Made by a program: the position numbers and the translations under genes. A DNA stretch of 64,000 nt from Paraburkholderia ferrariae NBRC 106233 (GTDB lineage Bacteria; Pseudomonadota; Gammaproteobacteria; Burkholderiales; Burkholderiaceae), in contig NZ_BAYB01000012.1 in the NCBI RefSeq assembly GCF_000685035.1, forward strand, positions 248,001 through 312,000, read 5' to 3'. Shown here in pieces: positions 24,869 through 34,992 of the stretch. A model generated the notes under the pieces. The model saw nothing but the letters and a program-made list of their open reading frames with translations, did not search any database and was not told where the DNA came from. The stretch's first letter is position 1; each line of letters begins with the position of its first letter.

Positions 24869-26656
24869 ATGATGAATATGCCCAGCGCGGAATTCTCCAC
24901 GTCGGTTTCCCCTTCTTCACACGAATCTGACCCTCACGGCCATCAAGGCCAGTCCATCGGCGCAACCGTGCTGATGAAGGCGCTCGCCGACGAGCAGGTC
25001 GAATTCGTCTGGGGTTATCCCGGCGGCTCGGTGCTCTACATCTACGACGAGCTGTACAAGCAGGACAAGATTCAGCACGTGCTCGTGCGCCACGAACAGG
25101 CAGCCGTGCACGCGGCCGATGCCTATTCCCGCTCCACCGGCAGGGTGGGCGTGTGTCTCGTGACCTCGGGCCCGGGCGTCACCAACGCGGTGACCGGCAT
25201 CGCGACGGCCTATATGGACTCGATCCCGATGGTGATCATCAGCGGCCAGGTGCCGACTGCCGCCATCGGCCAGGACGCCTTCCAGGAATGCGACACCGTG
25301 GGCATCACGCGCCCGTGCGTGAAGCACAACTTCCTCGTGAAGGACGTGCGCGAGCTCGCGGCCACCGTCAAGAAAGCGTTCTACATTGCGCGCACCGGCC
25401 GTCCCGGCCCCGTGCTGATCGACATTCCGAAGGACGTATCGAAGACGCCGTGCGCGTACGAACCGGTGAAGAACGTCGCGCTGCGCTCGTACAACCCGGT
25501 GACGAAAGGCCACTCGGGGCAGATCCGCAAGGCGGTTTCGCTGCTGCTCACGGCGAAGCGCCCGTACATCTACACCGGCGGCGGCATCATCCTCGCCGAT
25601 GCGGCGCGCGAACTGAACCAGTTCGCCGACCTGCTCGGCTACCCGGTCACGAACACGCTGATGGGGCTGGGCGGCTATCGCGCGAGCGACCGCAAGTTCC
25701 TCGGCATGCTCGGCATGCACGGCACCTACGAAGCCAACATGGCCATGCAGCACTGCGACGTGCTGATCGCCATCGGCGCGCGCTTCGACGACCGCGTGAT
25801 CGGCGACCCGGCGCACTTTGCCTCGCGTCCGCGCAAGATCATTCACATCGACATCGACCCGTCGTCGATCAGCAAGCGCGTGAAGGTCGATATCCCCATC
25901 GTGGGCGACGTGAAGGAAGTGCTGAAGGAGCTCATCGAGCAGCTTCAGCACGCCGAGCACGGCCCCGACACCGAGGCGCTCGCCGCCTGGTGGAAGGACA
26001 TCGAAGGCTGGCGCGAGAAGAACTGCCTGAAGTTCGACCGTTCGAGCGACATCATCAAGCCGCAGTTCGTGGTGGAGAAGGCGTGGGAACTCACGGGCGG
26101 CAACGCGTTCGTCTGTTCGGACGTGGGCCAGCACCAGATGTGGGCCGCGCAGTTCTACCGCTTCAACCAGCCGCGCCGCTGGATCAACTCGGGCGGCCTC
26201 GGCACGATGGGCTTCGGCCTGCCGGCGGCGATGGGCGTGAAGATGGCCCACCCCGACGACGACGTGCTGTGCATCACGGGCGAAGGCTCGATCCAGATGT
26301 GCATTCAGGAGCTGTCGACCTGCAAGCAGTACGACACGCCCGTGAAGATCATTTCGCTGAACAACCGCTACCTCGGCATGGTCCGCCAGTGGCAGCAGAT
26401 CGAATACAGCAAGCGCTATTCGCATTCGTACATGGATGCGCTGCCGGACTTCGTGAAGCTGGCCGAGGCCTATGGCCACGTGGGCATCCGCGTCGAGAAG
26501 ACCGCGGACGTGGAACCCGCGCTGAAGGAAGCGCTGCGACTGAAGGACCGCACCGTGTTCCTCGATTTCCAGACCGACCCTTCCGAAAACGTCTGGCCGA
26601 TGGTTCAGGCCGGCAAGGGGATTACCGAGATGCTGCTCGGTTCGGAAGACCTGTAA
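24869..26656 (+). CDS. ilvB: Acetolactate synthase large subunit
   Basis: A 595-residue thiamine-diphosphate enzyme that condenses two pyruvates to acetolactate, or pyruvate with 2-oxobutyrate, at the head of valine, leucine and isoleucine synthesis. Seen: GYPGGSVLYIYDEL and RHEQAAVHAADAY (with the ThDP-activating Glu), the FAD-binding-like central domain (GGGIILADA, GARFDDRVIGD), and the ThDP motif ITGEGSIQMCIQE...NNRYLG, with GEG in place of the more usual GDG. The first 30 residues are a variable extension. It heads the ilvB-ilvN-ilvC operon. Confidence 0.97.
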   Translation: MMNMPSAEFSTSVSPSSHESDPHGHQGQSIGATVLMKALADEQVEFVWGYPGGSVLYIYDELYKQDKIQHVLVRHEQAAVHAADAYSRSTGRVGVCLVTSGPGVTNAVTGIATAYMDSIPMVIISGQVPTAAIGQDAFQECDTVGITRPCVKHNFLVKDVRELAATVKKAFYIARTGRPGPVLIDIPKDVSKTPCAYEPVKNVALRSYNPVTKGHSGQIRKAVSLLLTAKRPYIYTGGGIILADAARELNQFADLLGYPVTNTLMGLGGYRASDRKFLGMLGMHGTYEANMAMQHCDVLIAIGARFDDRVIGDPAHFASRPRKIIHIDIDPSSISKRVKVDIPIVGDVKEVLKELIEQLQHAEHGPDTEALAAWWKDIEGWREKNCLKFDRSSDIIKPQFVVEKAWELTGGNAFVCSDVGQHQMWAAQFYRFNQPRRWINSGGLGTMGFGLPAAMGVKMAHPDDDVLCITGEGSIQMCIQELSTCKQYDTPVKIISLNNRYLGMVRQWQQIEYSKRYSHSYMDALPDFVKLAEAYGHVGIRVEKTADVEPALKEALRLKDRTVFLDFQTDPSENVWPMVQAGKGITEMLLGSEDL

Positions 26657-26784
26657 CGGCATCTGAACGGCGCCGCTCCGACCTCGCGCGGCACGCGTCC
26701 ACACAAGGGGCGCGCGGGTTCGCGGGGAAGGGCAGCGGCCGCATGGGCCCAATACGTCAAACTGGATAAATCGCGGAACCCATC

Positions 26785-28375
<1,591 letters not shown>

Positions 28376-28460
28376 TCTGACGCTGCGCGAACGGCGGCGG
28401 CCGGCTTGTTTTTGCGCCGGACCGGCGCCGGGAAGCCGCCGGATCGCCGGTACTTCACAC

Positions 28461-28497
28461 AAAAGCCGCCCAGGGGGATGAACCCTGGGCGGCTTTT
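28461..28497 (+). terminator. Intrinsic terminator after ilvC
   Basis: A perfect 15-bp stem (28461-28475 with 28483-28497) with a 7-nt loop; the stem ends in A4/T4. It closes the ilvBNC operon. Confidence 0.92.
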
Positions 28498-28534
28498 GCT
28501 ATCCTACGGTTTTTAAAAAAACACCGAAGCCACC

Positions 28535-29188
28535 ATGAATTACCCTCATCCGATCATCGCCCGCGAAGGCTGGCCGTTCATCGCCCTTGCTGCCGTCGTG
28601 GCGCTCGTGATCCATGCAATCGCAGGGTTCGGCCTCGCGTGGCCGTTCTGGCTCATCCTCGCCTTCGTCGTGCAGTTCTTCCGCGACCCGCCGCGGCCCA
28701 TCCCGACCCAGGCGAACGCGGTGCTGTGTCCGGCCGACGGCCGCATCGTCGCCGTCGAAACGGCGCACGACCCGTACGCGAACCGCGAAGCGCTCAAGAT
28801 CAGCGTGTTCATGAACGTGTTCAACGTGCACTCGCAGCGTTCGCCGGTGGATGGCGCGGTCTCGAAGGTCGAATACTTCCCCGGCGCCTACCTGAACGCC
28901 GCCATCGACAAGGCTTCGACCGAGAACGAGCGCAACGCCGTCGTCCTCACGATGGCCGATGGCACCGTGGTGACCTCGGTGCAGATCGCGGGCCTCATCG
29001 CGCGCCGCATTCTGTGCTACGTGCGCTCGGGCGAGCCGCTCTCGCGCGGCCAGCGCTACGGCTTCATCCGCTTCGGCTCGCGCGTGGATGTGTACCTGCC
29101 CGTGGGCAGCCGCCCGCGCGTGTCGATCGGCGAGAAGGTGTCCGCGTCCTCGACGATCCTCGCCGAACTGCAAACGCAATCGGCATAA
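28535..29188 (+). CDS. psd: Phosphatidylserine decarboxylase proenzyme, short type
   Basis: A 217-residue pyruvoyl-dependent decarboxylase that makes phosphatidylethanolamine from phosphatidylserine at the inner membrane. The N-terminus has two hydrophobic segments ([16 protein letters not shown] and [14 protein letters not shown]). FRDPPRPIP and CPADGRIV are family motifs, and self-cleavage is expected at Gly181-Ser182 in [11 protein letters not shown], giving a large beta and a small alpha chain. It lies next to pssA, which makes its substrate. It begins only 37 bp after the ilvC terminator. Confidence 0.95.
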   Translation: MNYPHPIIAREGWPFIALAAVVALVIHAIAGFGLAWPFWLILAFVVQFFRDPPRPIPTQANAVLCPADGRIVAVETAHDPYANREALKISVFMNVFNVHSQRSPVDGAVSKVEYFPGAYLNAAIDKASTENERNAVVLTMADGTVVTSVQIAGLIARRILCYVRSGEPLSRGQRYGFIRFGSRVDVYLPVGSRPRVSIGEKVSASSTILAELQTQSA

Positions 29189-29199
29189 GGAGGGTTGCG

Positions 29200-30078
29200 A
29201 TGGCCGGATTCAAACCGCGTCGTCCCCGCAATGCAGCGGGCGGACCGCTGCCGCGGCCGTTCCGCCGCAACAAGCCTTTGCAGGACCCGCCCGTGGGCGT
29301 CGCCGCGACCCGCCGCGCCGCGCGCCAGCAGTTCCTGAAAAAGCGCGGCATCTACCTGCTGCCCAACGCGTTCACCACGGCGGCGCTCTTCTGCGGCTTT
29401 TTCGCCGTCGTGCAGGCCATGAACGTGCGCTTCGAGGTCGCGGCCATCGCGATCTTCGTGGCAATGGTGCTCGACGGCATGGACGGGCGCGTCGCGCGCA
29501 TGACGCATTCGCAGAGCGCGTTCGGCGAGCAGTTCGACAGCCTCTCCGACATGGTCTCGTTCGGCGTCGCGCCGGCGCTCGTGATGTACGAGTGGGTGCT
29601 CAAGGATCTCGGCCGCTGGGGGTGGCTCGCGGCCTTCGTCTATTGCTCGGGGGCGGCGCTGCGGCTTGCGCGCTTCAACACGAACATCGGCGTGGTGGAC
29701 AAACGGTTCTTCCAGGGCCTGCCGAGCCCGGCGGCCGCGGCGCTGATCGCGGGCTTCGTCTGGCTCGCCACGGATAACCGCGTGCCCGTCAAGCTCGCCT
29801 GGCTGCCGTGGGTGGCGTTCGTGCTGACGATCTACGCGGGTGTGACCATGGTGTCGAACGCGCCGTTCTACAGCGGCAAGGCGCTGGACGTGCGGCACCG
29901 GGTGCCGTTCGCCGCGATCCTGCTGGTGGTGGTGGCGTTCGTGCTGGTGTCGTCCGATCCGCCGCTCATGCTGTTCGGCCTGTTCGTGCTGTACGGCCTT
30001 TCGGGCTATGTGTTCTGGGCCTGGCAGGCGGCCCGCGGCCGGAGCAACCCGGCGCGCTCCTCGCCGCGCGACCGCTAA
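29200..30078 (+). CDS. pssA: CDP-diacylglycerol-serine O-phosphatidyltransferase
   Basis: A 292-residue membrane enzyme of the CDP-alcohol phosphotransferase family. The catalytic signature is complete: DGMDGRVARMTHSQSAFGEQ followed by FDSLSDMVSFGVAP. It has a 45-residue basic, Pro/Arg-rich N-terminus and about eight hydrophobic segments. It converts CDP-diacylglycerol and serine to phosphatidylserine, the substrate of Psd. The ATG at 29200 follows AAGGAGGG and lies 11 bp after psd. Confidence 0.95.
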   Translation: MAGFKPRRPRNAAGGPLPRPFRRNKPLQDPPVGVAATRRAARQQFLKKRGIYLLPNAFTTAALFCGFFAVVQAMNVRFEVAAIAIFVAMVLDGMDGRVARMTHSQSAFGEQFDSLSDMVSFGVAPALVMYEWVLKDLGRWGWLAAFVYCSGAALRLARFNTNIGVVDKRFFQGLPSPAAAALIAGFVWLATDNRVPVKLAWLPWVAFVLTIYAGVTMVSNAPFYSGKALDVRHRVPFAAILLVVVAFVLVSSDPPLMLFGLFVLYGLSGYVFWAWQAARGRSNPARSSPRDR

Positions 30079-30101
30079 GGGCACGCTGGCGCGCAGTCTC
30101 G

Positions 30102-30124
30102 CAGGGCCGCTTCGTGCGGCCCTG
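30102..30124 (+). terminator. Hairpin after pssA
   Basis: A perfect 9-bp stem (30102-30110 with 30116-30124) with a 5-nt TTCGT loop, 23 bp after the pssA stop. The following bases are only moderately T-rich, so termination strength is uncertain. Confidence 0.6.
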
Positions 30125-30127
30125 ATT

Positions 30128-30155
30128 GCTTGTGGTTGCTTGTGGCCGCTTGTGG
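30128..30155 (+). repeat. 10-bp tandem repeat
   Basis: GCTTGTGG occurs three times at exact 10-bp spacing (30128, 30138, 30148), directly after the pssA terminator hairpin. Confidence 0.8.
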
Positions 30156-30219
30156 CGCCTGTTTTCGGGGCCTGCGCGAGGCGGCCTGGCGCCCGTGGGA
30201 GACCCCGGGATGCGGCCAA

Positions 30220-30248
30220 TTGCGCTATCGGCGGAATCCCGCTATAGT
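30220..30248 (+). promoter_or_regulatory. Promoter of the leuA transcript
   Basis: TTGCGC (30220-30225), a 17-bp spacer, and TATAGT (30243-30248). The expected start site is 30255-30257, at or next to the A of the leader peptide's ATG (30256). Confidence 0.7.
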
Positions 30249-30255
30249 CGGCGGC

Positions 30256-30339
30256 ATGGCAACGATCTCGTTCCCCCTCCTTTCTCTTCAAGCCGGCGCG
30301 CCCCTAAGCACGCTAGCTCTAGCGCGCCTGCCGCGCTGA
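30256..30339 (+). CDS. leuL: leu operon leader peptide
   Basis: A 27-residue ORF beginning MATISFPLLSLQAGAPLSTL and ending at TGA 30337. Seven of 27 residues are leucine, three of them encoded by CTA, a codon that is scarce in this GC-rich DNA. Together with its position upstream of leuA this indicates a leader peptide for attenuation by charged tRNA-Leu. There is no room for a Shine-Dalgarno if transcription starts where the promoter predicts, so it may be translated from a leaderless mRNA. Confidence 0.8.
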   Translation: MATISFPLLSLQAGAPLSTLALARLPR

Positions 30340-30447
30340 TCTCGCTCGCCCTCCGTCTGCTTCGTTCATTGTCAGCGTCGCCAACGGTGGCGCGAACACC
30401 CGAATTCCGTTTTTAGACACTGAACAAGTCCCCCCTGGAGACCCGAA
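30340..30447 (+). promoter_or_regulatory. leuA leader with weak attenuator candidate
   Basis: This stretch between the leader peptide and leuA contains a small hairpin (CGCC...GGCG, about 30379-30392, extended by 2 bp across a bulge), an AACGG/CCGTT pairing that would end directly at a T5 run (30410-30414), and a GGAG ribosome-binding site for leuA at about 30438. The terminator stem is weak as I can draw it, so the exact attenuator fold is unresolved. Confidence 0.4.
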
Positions 30448-31998
30448 ATGGCAGCAGACAAGCTCATCATCTTCGATACGACGTTGCGTGACGGCGAGCA
30501 GTCGCCCGGTGCGTCGATGACGAAGGAAGAGAAGATCCGCATCGCGAAGCACCTCGAGCGGATGAAGGTCGACATCATCGAAGCGGGCTTCGCGGCCAGC
30601 TCGAACGGCGACTTCGACGCGATCCAGACGATCGCCGGCATGGTCAAGGACAGCACGATCTGCTCGCTGGCCCGCGCCAACGACAAGGACATCCAGCGCG
30701 CCGCCGACGCGCTCAAGCCCGCCGACCACTTCCGCATCCACACGTTCATCGCTACTTCGGCGCTGCACATGGAGAAGAAGCTGCGCATGTCGCCGGAGCA
30801 GGTGCTCGAACAGGCGAAGCTGGCGGTGCGCTTTGCCCGCAAGTTCACCAATGACGTGGAGTTCTCGCCCGAAGACGGCAGCCGCTCGGACATGGACTTC
30901 CTGTGCCGCGTGCTCGAAGCCGTCATCAACGAGGGCGCGACCACGATCAATATCGCCGACACGGTGGGCTACGGCATTCCGGAACTGTACGGCAACCTCG
31001 TGAAGACGTTGCGCGAGCGCATTCCGAACTCGGACAAGGCCGTGTTCTCGGTGCACTGCCACAACGACCTCGGCATGGCCGTGGCCAACTCGCTGGCGGG
31101 CGTGCAGATCGGCGGCGCGCGCCAGGTGGAATGCACGATCAACGGTCTGGGCGAGCGCGCGGGCAACACCTCGCTCGAAGAAATCGTCATGGCCGTGAAG
31201 ACCCGCAAGGACTACTTCGGTCTCGACCTCGGCATCGACACCACGCAGATCGTGCCGGCTTCGAAGCTCGTCTCGCAGATCACGGGTTTCGTCGTGCAGC
31301 CGAACAAGGCCGTGGTGGGCGCGAATGCCTTCGCGCACGCGTCGGGCATCCACCAGGACGGCGTGCTCAAGGCACGCGACACGTATGAAATCATGCGCGC
31401 CGAAGACGTGGGCTGGACCGCCAACAAGATCGTGCTGGGCAAGCTGTCGGGCCGCAACGCGTTCAAGCAGCGTTTGCAGGAGCTGGGCATCGCGCTCGAC
31501 AGCGAAGCCGAACTGAACCAGGCGTTCGCTCGCTTCAAGGAACTGGCCGACCGCAAGGCCGAAATCTTCGACGAAGACATCATCGCGATCGTCACCGAAG
31601 AGTCGGCCGAAGCGCAGGAGCGCGAGCACTACAAGTTCATCTCGCTCGCGCAGCACTCGGAAACCGGCGAGCGTCCGCACGCGCGCATCGTGTTCTCGGC
31701 CGACGGCAAGGAAGTGACCGGCGAAGCGGCCGGCAACGGCCCCGTCGATGCGACGCTCAATGCGATCGAAACCGAAGTGGGCAGCGGTTCGGAACTGCTG
31801 CTGTACTCGGTGAACGCGATCACGACCGGCACCCAGGCGCAGGGCGAGGTGACGGTGCGTCTGTCGAAGGCGGGCCGCATCGTGAACGGCGTGGGCACCG
31901 ATCCGGATATCGTCGCGGCCTCGGCCAAGGCGTATATCTCGGCGCTCAACAAGCTCTATTCGTCGGACAGCGACAAGCTCAATCCGCAGCGCTCGTAA
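30448..31998 (+). CDS. leuA: 2-Isopropylmalate synthase
   Basis: A 516-residue enzyme that condenses acetyl-CoA with 2-oxoisovalerate, the first committed step to leucine. The TIM-barrel domain shows [13 protein letters not shown] near the N-terminus, ADTVGYG, and the metal-binding [12 protein letters not shown]. The linker carries [11 protein letters not shown]. The C-terminal leucine-binding regulatory domain (about residues 390-510) includes [13 protein letters not shown]. The ATG at 30448 follows CTGGAGACCC. Feedback inhibition by leucine is expected, and the upstream leader peptide adds transcription-level control. Confidence 0.97.
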   Translation: MAADKLIIFDTTLRDGEQSPGASMTKEEKIRIAKHLERMKVDIIEAGFAASSNGDFDAIQTIAGMVKDSTICSLARANDKDIQRAADALKPADHFRIHTFIATSALHMEKKLRMSPEQVLEQAKLAVRFARKFTNDVEFSPEDGSRSDMDFLCRVLEAVINEGATTINIADTVGYGIPELYGNLVKTLRERIPNSDKAVFSVHCHNDLGMAVANSLAGVQIGGARQVECTINGLGERAGNTSLEEIVMAVKTRKDYFGLDLGIDTTQIVPASKLVSQITGFVVQPNKAVVGANAFAHASGIHQDGVLKARDTYEIMRAEDVGWTANKIVLGKLSGRNAFKQRLQELGIALDSEAELNQAFARFKELADRKAEIFDEDIIAIVTEESAEAQEREHYKFISLAQHSETGERPHARIVFSADGKEVTGEAAGNGPVDATLNAIETEVGSGSELLLYSVNAITTGTQAQGEVTVRLSKAGRIVNGVGTDPDIVAASAKAYISALNKLYSSDSDKLNPQRS

Positions 31999-32050
31999 GC
32001 CGCCGGGCCGAGGCGGGGCGTGCGCCCCGCCCGCTTCAGCGACGCAAAGC

Positions 32051-32084
32051 AAAACCCCCGCGTTCTCGCAAACGCGGGGGTTTT
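32051..32084. terminator. Bidirectional terminator after leuA
   Basis: A perfect 14-bp stem (32051-32064 with 32071-32084) with A4 on the left and T4 on the right, followed by a second T4. It suits both leuA and the convergent minus-strand lipoprotein gene ending at 32111. Confidence 0.92.
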
Positions 32085-32110
32085 CGTTTTGAGGTGCTCG
32101 GGCGGGCGCG

Positions 32111-32653
32111 CTAGAACCAGCCGCGGCGGTCCGGATCGTGCATCGGATCGGGCGTTTTTTGCGTGAGACGCAGGATGCCGTCGTCGTCGAAGTAGAAGCT
32201 GTAGAGCATGTACCAGACGTTGTCCTCGTAGTAGCGATAGGTCCACACCTCGCGCTTCATCAGCGGGAAGTAGGCGGTCTCCTCGGGGCGGCCGAAGTTC
32301 ACGAGCACGTCGGCGCGCGTCCACTTGCCGATCTCGGCGCGGTAGAACTCGCTCACCTGAAGCACCTGGCGCACGTTCACGACCTTGCCGCTCGCGTCGA
32401 TGTCGGCGGCCACGGTGGTTTCGCCCATCGGCTGGGTCGGCCACATCAGGCGCTTGCCGCCGTTGGGCAGGTCGTAGCTTTCGCGCGGCGGCCCGAAGCG
32501 GGCGATCACGGCCTGCGCGTCGTCGCCCGCGTGGAACTGCTGCCATGGCTGCACGCACCCGGCGAGCGCGAGCGCCCCGAGGCCGGCGGCCAGCGCGCGG
32601 CGCGGCATGCGCGCGAGCGCGCTGGTGATCGCAGTGGTAAAGCGAATGAGCAT
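32111..32653 (-). CDS. BamE/SmpA-like outer-membrane lipoprotein
   Basis: A 180-residue protein from ATG 32653, preceded by GGGGGA. A signal peptide ends in a lipobox, LALAGC, so Cys33 should be acylated. The mature part has two repeated elements typical of BamE/OmlA-like folds, DAQAVIARFGPPRESYDL and RADVLVNFGRPEETAYF, each giving a helix followed by a Gly-Pro turn. It is likely anchored in the outer membrane facing the periplasm. Longer upstream open frame is antisense to the substrate-binding protein region and is not used. Confidence 0.83.
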   Translation of the reverse strand: MLIRFTTAITSALARMPRRALAAGLGALALAGCVQPWQQFHAGDDAQAVIARFGPPRESYDLPNGGKRLMWPTQPMGETTVAADIDASGKVVNVRQVLQVSEFYRAEIGKWTRADVLVNFGRPEETAYFPLMKREVWTYRYYEDNVWYMLYSFYFDDDGILRLTQKTPDPMHDPDRRGWF

Positions 32654-32840
32654 GAAGTCCCCCGGGCGATGCGCCGATGGCCGCCTGTGTTGTCGATGTC
32701 CTATTTTGACACGCAATCCCGCGCGGGCGAGAGCGGGGTGGCGCTCTTGCGGCGAGGGGGCGGTGCGCCCTATGATCCGCGCTTCGGGCGCACGCGGGCG
32801 GGTCGCGTGCCAGGGCTGGGGAAAAAAGAGGGGAGAGAAC

Positions 32841-34178
32841 ATGAAGGCACGAATGGGCCGTGTGGCGGCAAGGCTCGGCGCGCTGGCGGCGGTGTTGATC
32901 GTCGCACAGGCCGTAACGGGCATAGCCGGCATATCCGGCGTCCGGGCCGCATCGACGCAGGCCGCGGAGGCGTCAGGCGGCAAGCCAGCGGGCGCGCCCA
33001 TCCAGCTTGCGCTGATCGAAGGCATGTCCGGGCCGTTTGCCGACGCGGGCGCGGCCGTCGAGCGCAATCTGCGCTTTGGCGTGGAGCGCGTCAATGCGCG
33101 CGGTGGCGTGCTGCTGCGCGACGGGCGGCATCCGCTGGAACTCGTCGTGCTCGACAGCAAGGGCAGCACCGAATCGGCGCTGATGCAGCTGCGCGCAGCC
33201 GCCGACCGGCATATCGGCTTCATTCTCCAGGGCAACAGCTCGGCGGTGGCGGCGGCGCTCGTGACGGCGATCGAGCGCCAGAATGCGCGCGAGCCGGAGA
33301 ACCGCGAGGTGTTCCTCAACTACTCCGCCGACGATCCCGCGCTCACGAACGCGAACTGCAGTTTCTGGCATTTTCGCTTCGACGCCCACGCGGGCATGCG
33401 CATGGACGCGCTCGCCGACGTGATCGCGGCGGACAAGTCGGTGAAGAAGGTCTACCTGCTGAATCAGGACTACAGCTTCGGCCACGACGTCAGCACCCTC
33501 GCGCGCGCGGCGCTGGCGCAGCGGCGGCCGGACATCGCGGTGGTGGGCGACGAGTTCCACCCGATCGGCCGCGTGAAGGACTTCGCGCCGTATATCGCGA
33601 AAATCCGCGCCTCGGGCGCCGACGCCGTCATCACCGGCAACTGGGGCAACGATCTCACGCTGCTCGTGAAGGCCGCGCGCGAGCAGGGGCTCGACACGAA
33701 GTTCTACACGTTCTACGGCAATAGCCTCGGCGCTCCGGCGGCGCTGGGCGATGCGGGCGTGAAGCGCGTGATTGCCGTGGCGGACTGGCATCCGAACGCG
33801 GGCGGCGCGGCCTCCGATGCCTGGTACGCCGCCTTCCGCGCGCGCTATCCGGCGCCGCAGGACGACTACCCGGTGCTGCGCATGGAAATGCTCGTCGAGA
33901 TGCTCGCGCAGGCCATGACGAACGCCGGTTCGGCCGACCCTACGGCGGTGGCGAAGGCGCTGGAGGGGCTGCGCTTCGACAATGGCTTCCATCCGATGTG
34001 GATGCGCGCCGACGACCATCAGGTGATCCAGCCCCTTTATGTCATGCAGATGGACAAGGCGGGCACGCCCGGCGTGCGCTACGACAACGAAGGCTCGGGC
34101 TACGGTTTCCGGACGGTGCTCGAACTGCCGCCCGAGCGCACCGTCCTGCCGACGGTTTGCCGGATGAAGCGGCCCTGA
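32841..34178 (+). CDS. ABC transporter substrate-binding protein, amino-acid type
   Basis: A 445-residue periplasmic binding protein (Peripla_BP_6, Leu/Ile/Val-like). The signal peptide covers about the first 35 residues (AALAAVLIVAQAV...VRAAS). The first lobe starts PIQLALIEGMSGPFADAG; later YLLNQDYSFGHDV and DAVITGNWGNDLTLLVKAA mark the second lobe. The C-terminus is PPERTVLPTVCRMKRP. The ATG at 32841 follows GGGGAGAGAAC. No permease or ATPase genes lie nearby, so it is an orphan component. The substrate cannot be stated; this family also binds amides and aromatic acids. Confidence 0.87.
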   Translation: MKARMGRVAARLGALAAVLIVAQAVTGIAGISGVRAASTQAAEASGGKPAGAPIQLALIEGMSGPFADAGAAVERNLRFGVERVNARGGVLLRDGRHPLELVVLDSKGSTESALMQLRAAADRHIGFILQGNSSAVAAALVTAIERQNAREPENREVFLNYSADDPALTNANCSFWHFRFDAHAGMRMDALADVIAADKSVKKVYLLNQDYSFGHDVSTLARAALAQRRPDIAVVGDEFHPIGRVKDFAPYIAKIRASGADAVITGNWGNDLTLLVKAAREQGLDTKFYTFYGNSLGAPAALGDAGVKRVIAVADWHPNAGGAASDAWYAAFRARYPAPQDDYPVLRMEMLVEMLAQAMTNAGSADPTAVAKALEGLRFDNGFHPMWMRADDHQVIQPLYVMQMDKAGTPGVRYDNEGSGYGFRTVLELPPERTVLPTVCRMKRP

Positions 34179-34245
34179 GCGGGGCGCGCGGGCGCAGACC
34201 CAAGCCCGGCGCGAGCCTTGGGTTCGCGGCGAATCCGGCCTGTGC

Positions 34246-34251
34246 TACAAT
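34246..34251 (+). promoter_or_regulatory. -10 element of rpsO
   Basis: TACAAT, 71 bp before the rpsO start. At 17-bp spacing the -35 is TTCGCG, weak, so the call rests mainly on the -10 and on the position after the substrate-binding protein gene. Confidence 0.45.
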
Positions 34252-34321
34252 ACGCGCTTCGCTGTAATCCACGGCACGGCCTTTCTTCCGTGACCGCCCG
34301 TTAGCTTTAAAGGAAAAGCAA

Positions 34322-34591
34322 ATGTCCGTAGCAGATATCAAGAAGTCCGAAGTCGTCGCGCAATTCGCGCGCGGCACCAATGACACGGGTTCGCCCGAAG
34401 TTCAGGTTGCGCTCCTGACGTCGCGTATCAACGAACTGACCGCGCACTTCAAGTCGCACGCCAAGGATCACCACAGCCGCCGCGGTCTGCTGCGCATGGT
34501 GAGCCGCCGCCGCAAGCTGCTCGACTACCTGAAGGGCAAGGACGCTGATCGTTACCGCGCGCTGATCGAAAAGCTGGGTCTGCGCAAGTAA
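34322..34591 (+). CDS. rpsO: 30S ribosomal protein S15
   Basis: An 89-residue ribosomal protein with the complete S15 signature: [20 protein letters not shown] and [20 protein letters not shown]. It binds 16S rRNA at the platform junction early in 30S assembly. AAAGGAAAAG precedes the ATG. Its own terminator follows, and pnp is next, the classical rpsO-pnp arrangement. Confidence 0.98.
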   Translation: MSVADIKKSEVVAQFARGTNDTGSPEVQVALLTSRINELTAHFKSHAKDHHSRRGLLRMVSRRRKLLDYLKGKDADRYRALIEKLGLRK

Positions 34592-34611
34592 CCGGAAGGT
34601 CTTCCCAAAAG

Positions 34612-34651
34612 ATGCCTGTGTCAGTTCCGCTGATGCAGGCATTTTGTTTTT
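34612..34651 (+). terminator. Intrinsic terminator after rpsO
   Basis: Stem 34612-34624 with 34630-34642 (13 pairs including two adjacent G-U pairs), 5-nt loop, then a T-rich run to 34651. It lies 20 bp after the rpsO stop; partial read-through to pnp is likely as in other rpsO-pnp operons. Confidence 0.85.
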
Positions 34652-34992
34652 GAACGGTACGCCCGCGCTTCGTCGCACCACGCGCGGCGCACCGGCAGGA
34701 CAGCCAGGACAAGGCGGCAACGAAAGGCGTGGCAGTTTCGCCGTTGCCGCTTCGCAGTAACGCGTTGTAGCAAGCGCATTGCAGTAGCCGTTTTCAAGGC
34801 AGCAGAGCAGGGCCGGTCCACGGGGCAGAGCTTTGTGTCATTCCAGCGGGTCGCGCGTCGGGCGCAGGCTTCGCGCGCGATCCGCTGGAATGGCATAACA
34901 CTCCTCTTCCTGCGCGGTCCCGGTCCGTGTATTGCCGTGTTGCCCGGTGTTCGGGCCACGCAGCATAACAATGAGTAAGGAGTGACAAGACC
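34652..34992 (+). other. pnp leader region with long hairpin (34833-34898)
   Basis: No gene is supported here. The main element is an imperfect hairpin: 34833-34857 pairs with 34874-34898, about 25 bp including three G-U pairs, closed by a 16-nt loop. In E. coli a comparable stem in the pnp leader is cut by RNase III and then used for PNPase autocontrol; the position (100 bp before pnp) fits the same function. A Shine-Dalgarno AAGGAG lies at about 34977-34982. Confidence 0.7.
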
